A stretch of DNA of 64,000 nucleotides from Haloarcula mannanilytica (GCF_005406125.1 NZ_BIXZ01000005.1:124001-188000); one strand, 5' to 3'. Counted from the stretch's first letter, positions 1 to 9,539 are shown. The notes: a model not told the origin generated them from the sequence alone. Translations and numbers: made by a program.

Positions 1-687
1 GTCCAGCAGGTCCTCTAGATCGATATCGGTGATCGCCAGCGAGAAGTCGTCAATGCGGGCGAGGTCCTGCGCGTGCTCCCAGACGGCCTCGTCGTCGAGG
101 CCGTGGAGGATGACCGCGTTGGGCGTCGGGGAGACGACCCGGAGCGCGACCAGCGGTGACTCGCCGCGGGTCACGTTCGTGAACACGAGCGCGCGGTTTG
201 TCGACTGGCCGTACAGCTGATAGAACTCGTCTGAGGAAAGGCGTGTGATGGCGGCGATGGAGTTAATAACGGTGTGGCCCGCCACGGTGTCCTGGCTGCC
301 CCGGAAGAGCTCTTTGGCGTCGATGGCATCGTAGACGCGCTCGACGCCGACGTTGGCCGAGTACTCCCGGAGGTCATGGACCACATCGCTGTCGAACCCG
401 GCCGAGAGCACGCGGGCGTGTTGCCGGATGTGGTCGCCGCCGCGGTCCTCGTCGATGTCGAGTAACGCACCGACGAGTCGTCTGACAACGCCGATACCGG
501 GGTTGTCACGGCGACCGCTCTCGTAGTCAGACACCACGGACGGTGACACGTCGAGTTCGTCCGCGAGTTCCGTCTGCGCGACATCGAAATCGGTACGCCA
601 CTTCCGCAGGGTCGCCCCTGGTTCGTCGCTCAGTGCCACCTCACCCGCCATTTTCTCCGCGAGATCCTCGCGTGCGCCCCCTGCCAT
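1..687 (-). CDS. HTH transcriptional regulator, COG1709-like (3' end outside window)
   Basis: Open from the ATG at 685-687 to the left edge without a stop, so the C-terminus is missing; 229 codons are visible. After a basic/acidic lead the protein carries a lambda-repressor-type helix-turn-helix at about residues 30-60 (DVAQTELADELDVSPSVVSD). A longer alpha/beta region follows, containing SPLVALRVVSPTPNAVILHG. This architecture matches the archaeal predicted regulators grouped as COG1709. The HTH is seen directly; the family assignment comes from familiarity with haloarchaeal homologues. The target genes are unknown, and the upstream neighbour encodes a pilin on the same strand. Confidence 0.75.
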   Translation of the reverse strand, partial: MAGGAREDLAEKMAGEVALSDEPGATLRKWRTDFDVAQTELADELDVSPSVVSDYESGRRDNPGIGVVRRLVGALLDIDEDRGGDHIRQHARVLSAGFDSDVVHDLREYSANVGVERVYDAIDAKELFRGSQDTVAGHTVINSIAAITRLSSDEFYQLYGQSTNRALVFTNVTRGESPLVALRVVSPTPNAVILHGLDDEAVWEHAQDLARIDDFSLAITDIDLEDLLD

Positions 688-739
688 TAGTTCACACGCT
701 GGGCAGACGCGAATAAAAGGGTATCGGAACCACGGGCCC

Positions 740-1294
740 TTACCGGCGGGCAGTCAGTTCGACCGCAGCCAACACGCCGTTCGAAGGAGCGTGAACGACG
801 CGTACGTCGATGGCGTCGCCCGGTTCGACGGTGCCGCCGCCGGCGTTCAGCTGGAAGGTGATCGTCCGCCCGGCTGACCAGGGCTGGCCCCCCTCGGCGA
901 TGACGCCGCCGACGCAGTAGTCGTAGACGACGTTGTCCGGGTCGTCGGTGTTGCTCGCTGAAAGCGCCGTTCCGGCGACCGGGAGGTCGACGAGACGGGC
1001 GCGGGTGCCGGTGTCCGGAAGCCGGACAGCGATCTCTATCTCGTCGGCCGGAACCGAATCGCCGCCAGCGTGTCGGATCTCCACCGTGTTCTCACCGCAG
1101 CCGCCGGAGGGACCAGTCACGAAGCTCCCCGTCGAGCGGGCGACGGTGGGCGTCCGATCGTCCAGATCGACAGTCTCATTCAACACGAACCCACCGACTG
1201 TCGCGGCCAGGAGGACGGTGATCGAGAGCAGCAGAACGACGCCGATGACTGGGGAGACGCCGCGAGGGTCGTGACTGTAGGTAGGGCGGTCCAC
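740..1294 (-). CDS. Type IV pilin N-terminal domain protein
   Basis: This 184-residue protein has a class III signal sequence: a short polar lead ending in RG at residues 11-12, then VSPVIGVVLLLSITVLLAA as the hydrophobic N-helix. In halophiles the prepilin peptidase PibD cleaves just before the VSPVIG segment, and the helix then drives assembly into a pilus. The rest is a beta-rich, Cys-containing extracellular domain. It is likely a minor or major pilin for adhesion. No pilus ATPase or PilC gene is visible nearby, so it would depend on assembly genes elsewhere. Confidence 0.85.
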   Translation of the reverse strand: MDRPTYSHDPRGVSPVIGVVLLLSITVLLAATVGGFVLNETVDLDDRTPTVARSTGSFVTGPSGGCGENTVEIRHAGGDSVPADEIEIAVRLPDTGTRARLVDLPVAGTALSASNTDDPDNVVYDYCVGGVIAEGGQPWSAGRTITFQLNAGGGTVEPGDAIDVRVVHAPSNGVLAAVELTARR

Positions 1295-1349
1295 GGCTGT
1301 CGTTCTCTATGCTATGCCTTCCGTCAAAAACCTCAGCAGCGAGCCCCCG

Positions 1350-1919
1350 CTACAATTCGCCGAGTGCGGTAGCGAGTGCGGCCCCGACGGTCCCGAAGAC
1401 GACCGGGTAGACGATACCAGCGAGGACAATCGCCGTCAGCAGCGTCGGCGCGCCCTGTCCCGATTCGCCGGCGCTGACAGTGAACAGCACCGACCCAAGC
1501 ACCGCCAGCGGGAGATAGCCCAGCACGACGGCGGGACCGACGCGAACCGCGCGGCCGATGTCGGCCGCCCCGTCGAGACGAGCAGTCGCCATTCCCGCGG
1601 CCGTTAGCACTGCCGGTGGGAGCAGGTACAGAATCGGCGACAGCGACTCGTTCTCGGCGATGAAGTTGACCGCCGACGTGCCGCCGAGGAACGGGATGTT
1701 GACGGTAATCGTCGTCGTCACGAACTGGGCGTTGAAAAACACCCAGCCGACGATTTTCCAGGCCGCCCGGTCATCGCCGAACGACTCGGCGATGTTCGTC
1801 AACAGGGCGTCCTGAACGGTGGGGATGCTCAGGGCGTAAACGAAGACGTACGTCAGAACGAACGCGGCGGTACCGGCGAGGGCACCGACGCCGTAGCTCC
1901 GACGGGCTGTATCACTCAT
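1350..1919 (-). CDS. Conserved haloarchaeal membrane protein
   Basis: This predicted 189-residue integral membrane protein has about four hydrophobic helices (near residues 10-30, 85-105, 120-145 and 160-185) and a loop with charged FGDDRAAWK. The open frame extends 23 residues upstream to 1988, but that extension is polar and Arg-rich and runs into the leader of the divergent rfcL gene. The ATG at 1917-1919 (MSDTARRSYG) is preferred. I do not recognise a catalytic motif or transporter signature. It shares its upstream region with rfcL but need not share its function. Confidence 0.65.
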   Translation of the reverse strand: MSDTARRSYGVGALAGTAAFVLTYVFVYALSIPTVQDALLTNIAESFGDDRAAWKIVGWVFFNAQFVTTTITVNIPFLGGTSAVNFIAENESLSPILYLLPPAVLTAAGMATARLDGAADIGRAVRVGPAVVLGYLPLAVLGSVLFTVSAGESGQGAPTLLTAIVLAGIVYPVVFGTVGAALATALGEL

Positions 1920-2021
1920 GACGGTTAGGCCGCGGCCGGTGACGGGGATATGTCTTCTGGCTGTCGTGGGCGGAGTAGCGCTCCGCAATCACTAAACGCC
2001 GGTCGCACCAACCACGATTCA

Positions 2022-3545
2022 ATGGATTGGACGGAGAAGTACCGCCCGACGACGCTGTCGGAGGTGCGGGGCAACGACAAGGCCCGCGACGCACTCAAGG
2101 AATGGGCGGAGACGTGGGATGACCACCGCGAGGCGGTCATCATCTACGGGTCCCCGGGCATCGGGAAGACCTCGGCCGCCCACGCGCTGGCAAACGACAT
2201 GGGGTGGCCGACCATCGAACTCAACGCCAGCGACTCCCGAACGAAGGACGTAATCAATCGGGTGGCCGGCGAAGCCGCCAAGTCCGGGACGCTGACCGCC
2301 GGCGGTGGCGGCCGGCGACTCGTCATCATGGACGAGGCGGACAACATCCACGGCAACGCCGACCGCGGCGGGGCGCGGGCCATCACCGCCCTTGTGAAGG
2401 AGGCCAGCCAGCCGATGATTCTCATCGCCAACGAGTACTACGAGATGTCAAACGGCCTGCGGAACAACTGCCAGGACATCGAATTCCGGGACGTTTCGCC
2501 CCGCTCTATCGTCCCCGTCCTCCGTGACCTCTGTCGCCAGGAGGGCGTCGAGTACGAGGACGAGGCGCTGGAAGACCTCGCCGAGCAAAACAGCGGCGAC
2601 CTGCGAGGCGCGGTCAAGGACCTTCAGGCCATCGCCGAGACGACGGAGCGGCTCACTACTGATGACGTAATCACTGGCGAGCGCGACACCACCGAGGGCA
2701 TCTTCGAATACCTCGACGTGGTGCTGAAGGAGGCCGGCGCACAGGAAGCGCTAGAGGCCAGCTACGACGTGGACGAGACGCCCGACGACCTCATCAACTG
2801 GATCGAGGACAACATGCCCAAAGATTACCAGGGAGCCGAACTGGCCCGGGCCTACGAGTTCCTCTCGAACGCCGACCAGTGGCTGGGACGCGTGCGCGAG
2901 ACGCAGAACTACTCCTTCTGGCGCTACGCCGGCGACAACATGACCGCCGGCGTCGCCGCAGCACGGGACGGAACAAAGGGCGGCTGGACCCGCTACGGCC
3001 CGCCGAGCTACTGGTCGAAGCTCGGCCGGTCGAAGGGGACCCGCAACACCCGGGACTACGTCGCCCAGCAGATCGCGGCTATCGACGGCGTCTCGATGCG
3101 GACCGCCCGCCGCGAAATCATGCCGTTCCTTTCGACGATGACCCACCACTGCCGGAATCGTGAGCTGACGGTCGCGATGGCGGCGACCTACGAACTGGAG
3201 GCCGAGCACGTCGCATTCGTTACCGGCTCCGGCAAGGACACGAACAAAGTCCAGGACATCGTCGCCGACGCCGAGGCGCTCAGGGAGGAAGCCGCCGTCG
3301 AACACTCCGGCGGCGTATTCGAGGGAGCAAGTGCCGACGGTCGAGACGGAGAAACCGATGCGGATGGCGATTCTGCTGATGCCGATGCTGGCGACGAGAA
3401 CGGCGACCAGCAGGTGACGCTCGCGGCCGAGGACGGAACGGAGTCCGACATCGCCGCTGACGAGGCCGATACCGACGAGACGGAATCAGCGAGCGAGGCC
3501 GCCGAAGACGACGACCAGCAGTCCGGCCTCTCGGATTTCATGTAG
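2022..3545 (+). CDS. rfcL: Replication factor C large subunit
   Basis: This 507-residue protein is the large subunit of the clamp loader that opens the PCNA ring at primer-template junctions. The AAA+ core has Walker A GSPGIGKT at residues 43-50 and Walker B LVIMDEAD at 100-107. The C-terminal collar is followed by a very acidic linker of about 90 residues. The last eight residues, QSGLSDFM, fit a PCNA-interacting (PIP) box with Q500, L503 and F506. The start at MDWTEKYRP is typical of the family; an in-frame ATG 72 bp upstream would add unrelated residues. Its stop codon directly abuts the stop of the convergent permease gene. Confidence 0.97.
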   Translation: MDWTEKYRPTTLSEVRGNDKARDALKEWAETWDDHREAVIIYGSPGIGKTSAAHALANDMGWPTIELNASDSRTKDVINRVAGEAAKSGTLTAGGGGRRLVIMDEADNIHGNADRGGARAITALVKEASQPMILIANEYYEMSNGLRNNCQDIEFRDVSPRSIVPVLRDLCRQEGVEYEDEALEDLAEQNSGDLRGAVKDLQAIAETTERLTTDDVITGERDTTEGIFEYLDVVLKEAGAQEALEASYDVDETPDDLINWIEDNMPKDYQGAELARAYEFLSNADQWLGRVRETQNYSFWRYAGDNMTAGVAAARDGTKGGWTRYGPPSYWSKLGRSKGTRNTRDYVAQQIAAIDGVSMRTARREIMPFLSTMTHHCRNRELTVAMAATYELEAEHVAFVTGSGKDTNKVQDIVADAEALREEAAVEHSGGVFEGASADGRDGETDADGDSADADAGDENGDQQVTLAAEDGTESDIAADEADTDETESASEAAEDDDQQSGLSDFM

Positions 3546-4526
3546 TCACCGGCCGGTCGTGCCGAGGCCGGGAATGGCGACCTGTTCTTCGACGTATTCC
3601 ATGAGCAGCGACGCCGAGATGACCAGCGCCAGGTAAAACAGCCCGGCGAGGACGAACAGCTCCGTGTACCGGTAGGTCTCGCTGGCGATAGCGTCGGTCC
3701 GCTCGAACAGCTCGCGGACGGTGATGAAACTCGCCAGCGAGGAGTACTTGATGAGATACACCAGCTCGTTCGACCAGCCCGGAATCGCGTAGCGCAGGCC
3801 CTGGGGCAGGACGACGTGGCGTATCCCGTCGACCTTCGAGAGGCCGATGGCACGGGCGGCGGTGAGTTGCCCCTCCGGGACGGAGTTCAGCGCCGACCGG
3901 ATGTACTCGGACTGGTAGGCTGCGCTGTTGAGCGTGAACGCGATGACGGCCACCCAAAACGCCTGAGCGGGGATGAATCCGGTCCCGACGGTGGGTAGCT
4001 CGCGGATGACCGTCGTCAGCGGCGTCGCAAAGTAGAGGACGAACAGCTGGGCGAGCAGCGGCGTCCCGCGGAACAGTTCCGTGTACCCAAGCGCGAGCGA
4101 GCGGGTGATAGTCCCGCCGTACACCCGGGCGACGCTGAGCGGGACGGCGATGACGAACCCCAGTGCGATGCCCAGCACCGTCAGCAGTATCGTCGCCCAC
4201 ACGCCGATTGCCAACTCCGGGAGGTAGGGGATCGACGCCGCCAGGAACTCGAAGAAGCCAGCGACCCAGCCGACGGGAAACCCGACTGGACCGAGACTTG
4301 CCGCGAGACTGCCGAGCGCCGACGCGGCCGCCTCGAACGGTGCTGTCGGGAAGAACGATGTTCCGCGTTCGATGAGCGCGCCATCCAACAGAAAGTCGTT
4401 CGTCCACCGCACGACGAGCCACGTCCAGAAGACGGCGACGGTCAACAGTGTCAGGGGCTGGTCGGTCAGCTCGGCGGCGCGGGTACGGATGGTTCGCTCA
4501 GTAGTCGTGGACTCCGGCGTCCCCAT
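3546..4526 (-). CDS. Amino acid ABC transporter permease (distal)
   Basis: This 326-residue permease belongs to the polar amino acid (HisM/GlnP) family. After an N-terminal extension of about 100 residues with extra hydrophobic segments comes the core: a TM domain starting near GVWATILLTVLGIALG, the TELFRGTPLLAQLF segment, and the cytoplasmic EAA-type loop (AARAIGLSKVDGIRHVVLPQ) that docks on the ATPase. It is the last gene of a four-gene minus-strand operon and lies 3 bp after the ATPase gene. With the second permease it probably forms a heterodimeric pore. The substrate is not determinable from sequence beyond polar or acidic amino acids. Confidence 0.9.
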   Translation of the reverse strand: MGTPESTTTERTIRTRAAELTDQPLTLLTVAVFWTWLVVRWTNDFLLDGALIERGTSFFPTAPFEAAASALGSLAASLGPVGFPVGWVAGFFEFLAASIPYLPELAIGVWATILLTVLGIALGFVIAVPLSVARVYGGTITRSLALGYTELFRGTPLLAQLFVLYFATPLTTVIRELPTVGTGFIPAQAFWVAVIAFTLNSAAYQSEYIRSALNSVPEGQLTAARAIGLSKVDGIRHVVLPQGLRYAIPGWSNELVYLIKYSSLASFITVRELFERTDAIASETYRYTELFVLAGLFYLALVISASLLMEYVEEQVAIPGLGTTGR

Positions 4527-4529
4527 CGG

Positions 4530-5282
4530 TCACTCCCCCTCGTGGGTCGTCTCCAGACGGCTGAGGAACTCGCCGGTCCGGGCCGCCTGCGGGTTCTCGA
4601 ACAGCTGCTCGGGCGGGCCGTGTTCGACGATACGCCCCTCATCAAGGAAGATGATGTCCGACGCGGCCGACCGCGCGAACCCCATCTCGTGGCTGACGAC
4701 GAGCATCGTGATGCCCTCGGCAGCGAGGTCGCGCATCACCTCGACGACTTCGCCGACGAGTTCCGGGTCAAGCGCGCTGGTCGGCTCGTCGAACAGCAGG
4801 AGCTTCGGGTCCATGGCGAGTGCACGGGCGATGCCGACGCGCTGTTTCTGGCCGCCGGAGAGTTCGGCGGGGTAGGAGTCGGCCTGGTCCGAGAGTCCGA
4901 CCTGTTCGAGGTGTTCGTAGCCCCGCTCGCGGGCCGTTGCCTTGTCCATCCCGCGGACTTTCCGCAGGCCGAGCGTGACGTTTCCAAGCGCCGTGAGGTG
5001 GGCAAAGAGATTGAAGTCCTGAAACACCATGCCGACCTGCTTGCGGAGTTCGTTCACGTCGGTGTCGGCATCGGTGACGCAGTCGCCGTCGAGGTAGATG
5101 TCGCCGCTGTCGATTTCCGTGAGGCGGTTGACACAGCGCAGCATCGTCGACTTCCCGGAGCCGCTTGGACCGATGACCACGTCCACGTCGCCGGCGTCCA
5201 TCTCGAAACTGACGCCGGAGAGTACCTGCTCCTCGCCGTAGGACTTGTACACGTCGTCAAGTGCAAGCAGCGGGTCGCTCAC
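4530..5282 (-). CDS. Amino acid ABC transporter ATP-binding protein (GlnQ type)
   Basis: This 250-residue ATPase energises the importer. It has Walker A GPSGSGKST near residue 38, a Q-loop (QDFNLFAHLT), the signature LSGGQKQRVGIARAL, Walker B LLLFDEPTSALDPE and the H-loop VVSHEMGFAR. All catalytic elements are intact, and length and motifs match the GlnQ/HisP group. Its start codon overlaps the stop of the upstream permease by 4 bp (ATGA), indicating translational coupling. The distal permease follows after 3 bp. Confidence 0.95.
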   Translation of the reverse strand: MSDPLLALDDVYKSYGEEQVLSGVSFEMDAGDVDVVIGPSGSGKSTMLRCVNRLTEIDSGDIYLDGDCVTDADTDVNELRKQVGMVFQDFNLFAHLTALGNVTLGLRKVRGMDKATARERGYEHLEQVGLSDQADSYPAELSGGQKQRVGIARALAMDPKLLLFDEPTSALDPELVGEVVEVMRDLAAEGITMLVVSHEMGFARSAASDIIFLDEGRIVEHGPPEQLFENPQAARTGEFLSRLETTHEGE

Positions 5283-5959
5283 GCTCGCTCACCTCCGGGG
5301 ATGCTAAAGCGGTCGTCGAGGCGGTCGAGCGAGCGGTTCGTCACGAACGTGAGGACGAAGTAGATGAGGCTCACAGTCAGGAAAATCTCCAGTGCGGCGG
5401 TGCTCTGACCGCCCTGATAGAGGTTCTGGCCGACGGTCAGGAGTTCGCCGAGGCCGATGACGATGGCGATGCTCGTGTCCTTCAGGACGATGGTGAACTC
5501 GTTTTGAAAGCCGGGAACGCTCCGGCGGAGCGCCTGCGGGACGACCACGCTTCGGATCGCCTGGAACCGGCCCATTCCGACGGCGCGAGCGGCTTCCAGT
5601 TGGCCCTCGTCGACGCTCTGGAGCGCCCCGCGGAATATCTGGGACTGGTAGGCGGCGCTCCGAAGGCCGAGTGCGATAGTCGCGGTCACGAAGGCGCTGC
5701 TCGACACCGAGAGCCCGAAGAACAGCAGGATGATAATGACAAGCAGCGGCGTGCCGCGGAGGACGACGCCGGCCGTCTCGACGGCGCGTTTGAGCGGGCC
5801 GCGGCCGTACACCTCGATAGCTCCCGCCGGGAACCCGAGCAGGAATCCCAGCAGGATGCTCGCCACCGTCAGGGCGACTGTGACACCAGTGCCTGCGATC
5901 AACAGGTCGAGGTTCTCGACGACGAACGCCCAGTCACTCTGCAGCGGAAGGGGTGGCAT
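5279..5959 (-). CDS. Amino acid ABC transporter permease (proximal)
   Basis: This 226-residue permease is the normal size for the HisQ/GlnP family. It has five to six hydrophobic helices, the ETAGVVLRGTPLLVIIILLF region and the EAA loop (AARAVGMGRFQAIRSVVVPQ). It lies 3 bp downstream of the binding-protein gene and overlaps the ATPase gene by 4 bp, so it is certainly part of the operon. It is shorter than the distal permease, which carries an extra N-terminal membrane region. Confidence 0.93.
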   Translation of the reverse strand: MPPLPLQSDWAFVVENLDLLIAGTGVTVALTVASILLGFLLGFPAGAIEVYGRGPLKRAVETAGVVLRGTPLLVIIILLFFGLSVSSSAFVTATIALGLRSAAYQSQIFRGALQSVDEGQLEAARAVGMGRFQAIRSVVVPQALRRSVPGFQNEFTIVLKDTSIAIVIGLGELLTVGQNLYQGGQSTAALEIFLTVSLIYFVLTFVTNRSLDRLDDRFSIPGGERA

Positions 5960-5962
5960 CGG

Positions 5963-6763
5963 TTACTGCTGGCCGAACCACTTGTTCGTCAGGTCCTGAT
6001 AGGTGCTCCCGTCTTGCACCGTGGCCAGGCCGTCGTTGAGCGCCTGCGTAAACTCGTCGTCGTCCTCGCGGACGCCAAAGCCGAAGTTCTCGCCCGTCTC
6101 GTACGTGAAGGCGATAGTGACCGGGCGCTGGGCGGCGAAGGTCTGAGCGACCGGCTCGTCGATGACGACTGCGTCGATGTTGCCGTTCTGGAGGTCCTCG
6201 ACGGCCAGCACGTAGTTCCCGTAGGAGTTGTAGTTCGACTCGTCGAGGTTGCCCGGTTCGATGAGTTCCGATTGAACCGTGCTCTCGCCGGTGGTCCCCT
6301 TCTGTGCGCCGATGGGGCGTCCGGAGAGGTCCGACAGCGACGACGGCGAGAAGTCGCCGTCCTCGCGGACGACGATGGCCTGGTTGGAACTGTAGTAGGG
6401 ATCGGTGAAGTCGATGGTCTGGTCGCGCTCGTCGTTGATGGTCATCCCCGCGGCGACCACGTCGATGTTGTCGTTCGTCAGTGCCGGAATCAGGGACTTG
6501 AACTCGAACTCCTCCCAGCCGGCCAGGGTGTAGTCGGTCTCGTCGATGACCGCCTCCAGCAGGTCGACATCGAACCCGACGAGTTCGCCGTCCTGTTTCA
6601 TCTCGAACGGTGGGAAACCGGGCGCGGTTCCGGCAGTGATTTCCCTGCTGCCGTCCCCGCCGTTGCCGCCACCGCCGCCGAAACAGCCGGCGAGCGAGAC
6701 GGTTACTGCGGTTCCACCGACCGTGGAGAGATACTGGCGTCGTGAAAGGCCGTCGTCTGACAT
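5963..6763 (-). CDS. Tat-exported amino acid-binding lipoprotein
   Basis: This 266-residue substrate-binding protein is the first gene of the importer operon. The N-terminus has a twin-arginine motif (SRRQYL, Arg8-Arg9), a hydrophobic stretch and a lipobox ending SLAGC with Cys27, so it is folded in the cytoplasm, exported by Tat and lipid-anchored. A Gly-rich linker follows, then a family 3 periplasmic-binding fold with GFDVDLLEAV and DFTDPYY, hallmarks of polar amino acid binding proteins. An ATG 12 bp upstream is possible, but MSDDGLSRRQYL gives the normal spacing to the twin arginines. Confidence 0.93.
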   Translation of the reverse strand: MSDDGLSRRQYLSTVGGTAVTVSLAGCFGGGGGNGGDGSREITAGTAPGFPPFEMKQDGELVGFDVDLLEAVIDETDYTLAGWEEFEFKSLIPALTNDNIDVVAAGMTINDERDQTIDFTDPYYSSNQAIVVREDGDFSPSSLSDLSGRPIGAQKGTTGESTVQSELIEPGNLDESNYNSYGNYVLAVEDLQNGNIDAVVIDEPVAQTFAAQRPVTIAFTYETGENFGFGVREDDDEFTQALNDGLATVQDGSTYQDLTNKWFGQQ

Positions 6764-6827
6764 AATCCCGACCACACGGCAGACCGGAATATATCTTACG
6801 TGTTATCAACAGGGGTGGTACTCGTGT

Positions 6828-7316
6828 TCAATCGTCAGCGCGTGCCGTACGCTGGCTATCGGCCGACTGTACTGATGGTGACTCAGCCGTGTCGGAGTAT
6901 GCCCACGCCGTCGCTGCGACCATCGCGCCGAAGATGAGCTGTGCGGCTCCGTGGTGGAGGACCTGCGCTGTGGCCCCGAAGTTGAAGATGGTGTTCGCGC
7001 CGAGGAGAATCTGCACCGGGAGCACGACCGTGGCGACGGCGGTTGCGAGCCTGATCCGCCGGCTGTAGTCGCCCCGCCACGCTGCGACCGTCGAACCGAT
7101 GATGCCGAAGCCGGTAATCATCGCGACAAGCCGGTGGAACCACTCGACGAAGCTCGCCCAGTTGGCCGGGAACAGTCCCATCCAGCCGTCACAGAACGGC
7201 CAGCGCGCCTCACAGGTCAGCCCAGCGCCAATGGCACCGGTGTACACGCCGAGCAGGATGAGTGCGAACGTCAGCACTGTCGTCGTCGCCACCAGTCGGC
7301 GGAAACGGGTGGTCAT
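6828..7316 (-). CDS. Half-size CtaA/COX15-like heme A synthase family protein
   Basis: This 162-residue membrane protein has four predicted helices. FVEWFHRLVA provides the ExxHR motif of one CtaA half-repeat, and VLHHGAAQL supplies a second histidine. A Cys pair lies in the first extracellular loop (TCEARWPFC). Bacterial CtaA has eight helices made of two such repeats. A single repeat like this is known in archaea and would need to dimerise to bind two hemes. The probable role is conversion of heme O to heme A for terminal oxidases. It is divergent from the chemotaxis transducer gene. Family assignment is good; function in this organism is inferred. Confidence 0.8.
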   Translation of the reverse strand: MTTRFRRLVATTTVLTFALILLGVYTGAIGAGLTCEARWPFCDGWMGLFPANWASFVEWFHRLVAMITGFGIIGSTVAAWRGDYSRRIRLATAVATVVLPVQILLGANTIFNFGATAQVLHHGAAQLIFGAMVAATAWAYSDTAESPSVQSADSQRTARADD

Positions 7317-7443
7317 ACCTAGACCTTCGGTCGCACGTACTTATGCTCTCTTTTCCCGCCGTCCGATAGATGCAATTATCTTTACTGATATTCCCGGAGT
7401 CACCTTTATCTACAGATCACATGGAATGGAACGTAGTTACTTC

Positions 7444-9369
7444 ATGTTCGACCAGATCCGCACCTACATCTCCGGCCAGGCGTCTCAACCTTCGGACGCT
7501 ACGGGCCGACGGACGGACGGCGGACTCGTCGCAAGCGACGGGCAGGCGCGCTTTCTGACCGACGCCATCGACCCGGACTCACCACGACTCAGCGACCGCT
7601 TCGACGATCCCGAGAGCGCCGCAGTCGGGTCCCAGCACATCGACCGGCAGTTCGAGCTCGGTCCCGACGAGCTACGGACGCTAATCCGGGAGTACGAAGC
7701 CGCCGGAATCAGCCAGGGCGAGTTCGTCGCAACGCAGGGCTTCGTTACCGAATCGCTCGTTCAGGGTGCCTTCGACGAGCTCAGGGACGAACTCGGGCCG
7801 GACGCACAGGCCGCTATCGACTCTGTCGAGGCCGAACTCCAAGAGGGACTGGAAACGACCCAGTACGTCTCCCGGACCGGTGTCGAGGCCTTCACAGACG
7901 CCGCGTCGGCCACCAACTCTGACTCTGGTTCCGACGGAGGGCTGAATTACCACGACGTGTTACACCACATCGGGACGCCGCTCTTTATTCTGGATACGAA
8001 CGGCGACATTCTCACCTGGAACAGTTCGCTTGAGAACCTCACCGGCGTCTCCGAGTCCGAGGCACAGGAGATGGAGATGGCGAGCATGGCGTTCTATCCG
8101 GACGGCCGACGCGGGAAGACGCTGGCCGACAAGGTCCTCGACGCGCCGGAGACCACCCACACCGAGTACGACGTGCCGAAAGTCGAGGGCGAGGAGTTCA
8201 CGCTGTACCGGGACACGAGCGTGATGGCCGACCAGCACGGGAACGAACGCAACATCTCGTTCAGCGCCGCCCCGATCTACGACGACAACGGCGACCTCAT
8301 CGCGGTCGTCGAAATGGTACAGGACCGGACCGACGAGGCCAACCGCCACGAGGCCGTGACGGGCCTGGTCGAAGAGGTCAAATCGACAATGGCCGCGCTC
8401 AAGAACGGCCAGCTCGATGCCCGGGCGTCGTTCGACCGGACCGACGGCGGCGAGTACGTCGACGACCAACTCTACGAGGTCGTCGACTCGCTCAACGATA
8501 TGGCCGAACAGGTCGAACAGTTGGCGGACCAGGTGGACGAACAGGCCCAGCAACTCGCGGTGACCATCCAGCAGGCGAACTCGTCCGCCGAAACCGTCGA
8601 GAATCGGGTAACCGAACAGACAGACGCCCTGTCGACGGCCGCCGACAACATCCAGAATATCGGAGCTGGGATGGAAGAAGTCGCCGCGACATCGAGCGAG
8701 GTGGCGTCGGCGGCAAAACGAGCGAAAGACGCCGCCGAAGACGGGTCGGAGGCAGGGGAAACGGTCATGGAGGTCACCGACGGCCTCACCGAGACGAGCG
8801 AGGACCTCGTCGACACCGTCACCGACCTCGACGACCAGATGGACGAAGTGAGCGAAATCGTCGAGATTATCGCCGACGTGGCGGAGCAGACGAACATGCT
8901 GGCGCTGAACGCCAACATCGAGGCGGCCCGGGCCGGCGAGAGCGGGAGCGGGTTCGCCGTCGTCGCCGACGAGGTGAAGACACTCGCCAACGAGACGAGC
9001 GAATACGCCTCCGAGATATCGACGAGTATCAACACCATTCAGGACCAGGCGACCGAAACGGCCGAGATGGTCGAAACCTCCCACGAGCAGGTCGAGCACG
9101 CGGAGTCCGAGATCGCGGACGCGCTGGATGCGCTGGACGAGATTTCTGACGCCGTCGAAGAGGCGACCAGGGGTATTCAGGAGGTCGCCGACGCAAACGA
9201 CGACCAGGCGAGCGCTATCGAGGACGTGACTTCGATGGTCGAAGACGCGCAGAACCACGCACAGGAGGCCGAAACGGCGACCAAGGAGATCGTCGAAGCG
9301 ACCGACAGACAGGAGGACGCAGTCACCGAACTGACTGACCGAGTCGGCGAACTCACGAACTCCCACTGA
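7444..9369 (+). CDS. Soluble PAS-containing methyl-accepting chemotaxis transducer
   Basis: About 641 residues with no convincing membrane helix, so this is a cytoplasmic transducer. Residues 1-150 form an acidic helical sensor region. A PAS domain begins near residue 169 (IGTPLFILDTNGDILTWNSS), followed by a HAMP-like stretch and a long coiled coil. The hairpin tip, AEQTNMLALNANIEAARAGE near residues 480-500, binds CheA and CheW. It senses a cytoplasmic signal and controls archaellar switching through CheA. An in-frame ATG at 7426 adds six residues; TATA-like sequences at 7381-7390 and 7403-7410 do not settle the choice. No che gene is adjacent. Confidence 0.9.
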   Translation: MFDQIRTYISGQASQPSDATGRRTDGGLVASDGQARFLTDAIDPDSPRLSDRFDDPESAAVGSQHIDRQFELGPDELRTLIREYEAAGISQGEFVATQGFVTESLVQGAFDELRDELGPDAQAAIDSVEAELQEGLETTQYVSRTGVEAFTDAASATNSDSGSDGGLNYHDVLHHIGTPLFILDTNGDILTWNSSLENLTGVSESEAQEMEMASMAFYPDGRRGKTLADKVLDAPETTHTEYDVPKVEGEEFTLYRDTSVMADQHGNERNISFSAAPIYDDNGDLIAVVEMVQDRTDEANRHEAVTGLVEEVKSTMAALKNGQLDARASFDRTDGGEYVDDQLYEVVDSLNDMAEQVEQLADQVDEQAQQLAVTIQQANSSAETVENRVTEQTDALSTAADNIQNIGAGMEEVAATSSEVASAAKRAKDAAEDGSEAGETVMEVTDGLTETSEDLVDTVTDLDDQMDEVSEIVEIIADVAEQTNMLALNANIEAARAGESGSGFAVVADEVKTLANETSEYASEISTSINTIQDQATETAEMVETSHEQVEHAESEIADALDALDEISDAVEEATRGIQEVADANDDQASAIEDVTSMVEDAQNHAQEAETATKEIVEATDRQEDAVTELTDRVGELTNSH

Positions 9370-9510
9370 CTCTAGGACGCGATTTCACCGGCTGTGTCCG
9401 AGTGGTCCGGTTTTCCAATTGATGGGACACAGACGGATCAAACCCAACCGCAATCCGGCGGTATTCGACAGATGTCGTTGTACCGCTCGTTCGTTGACGG
9501 TAAACTTGTC

Positions 9511-9517
9511 TTTTTTA
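9511..9517 (+). promoter_or_regulatory. TATA element of the malic enzyme gene
   Basis: TTTTTTA is centred about 26 bp before the ATG at 9540. This spacing fits a leaderless archaeal transcript starting at or next to the start codon. Confidence 0.5.
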
Positions 9518-9539
9518 CAGTTGGGTTCGACCTCCGGGT

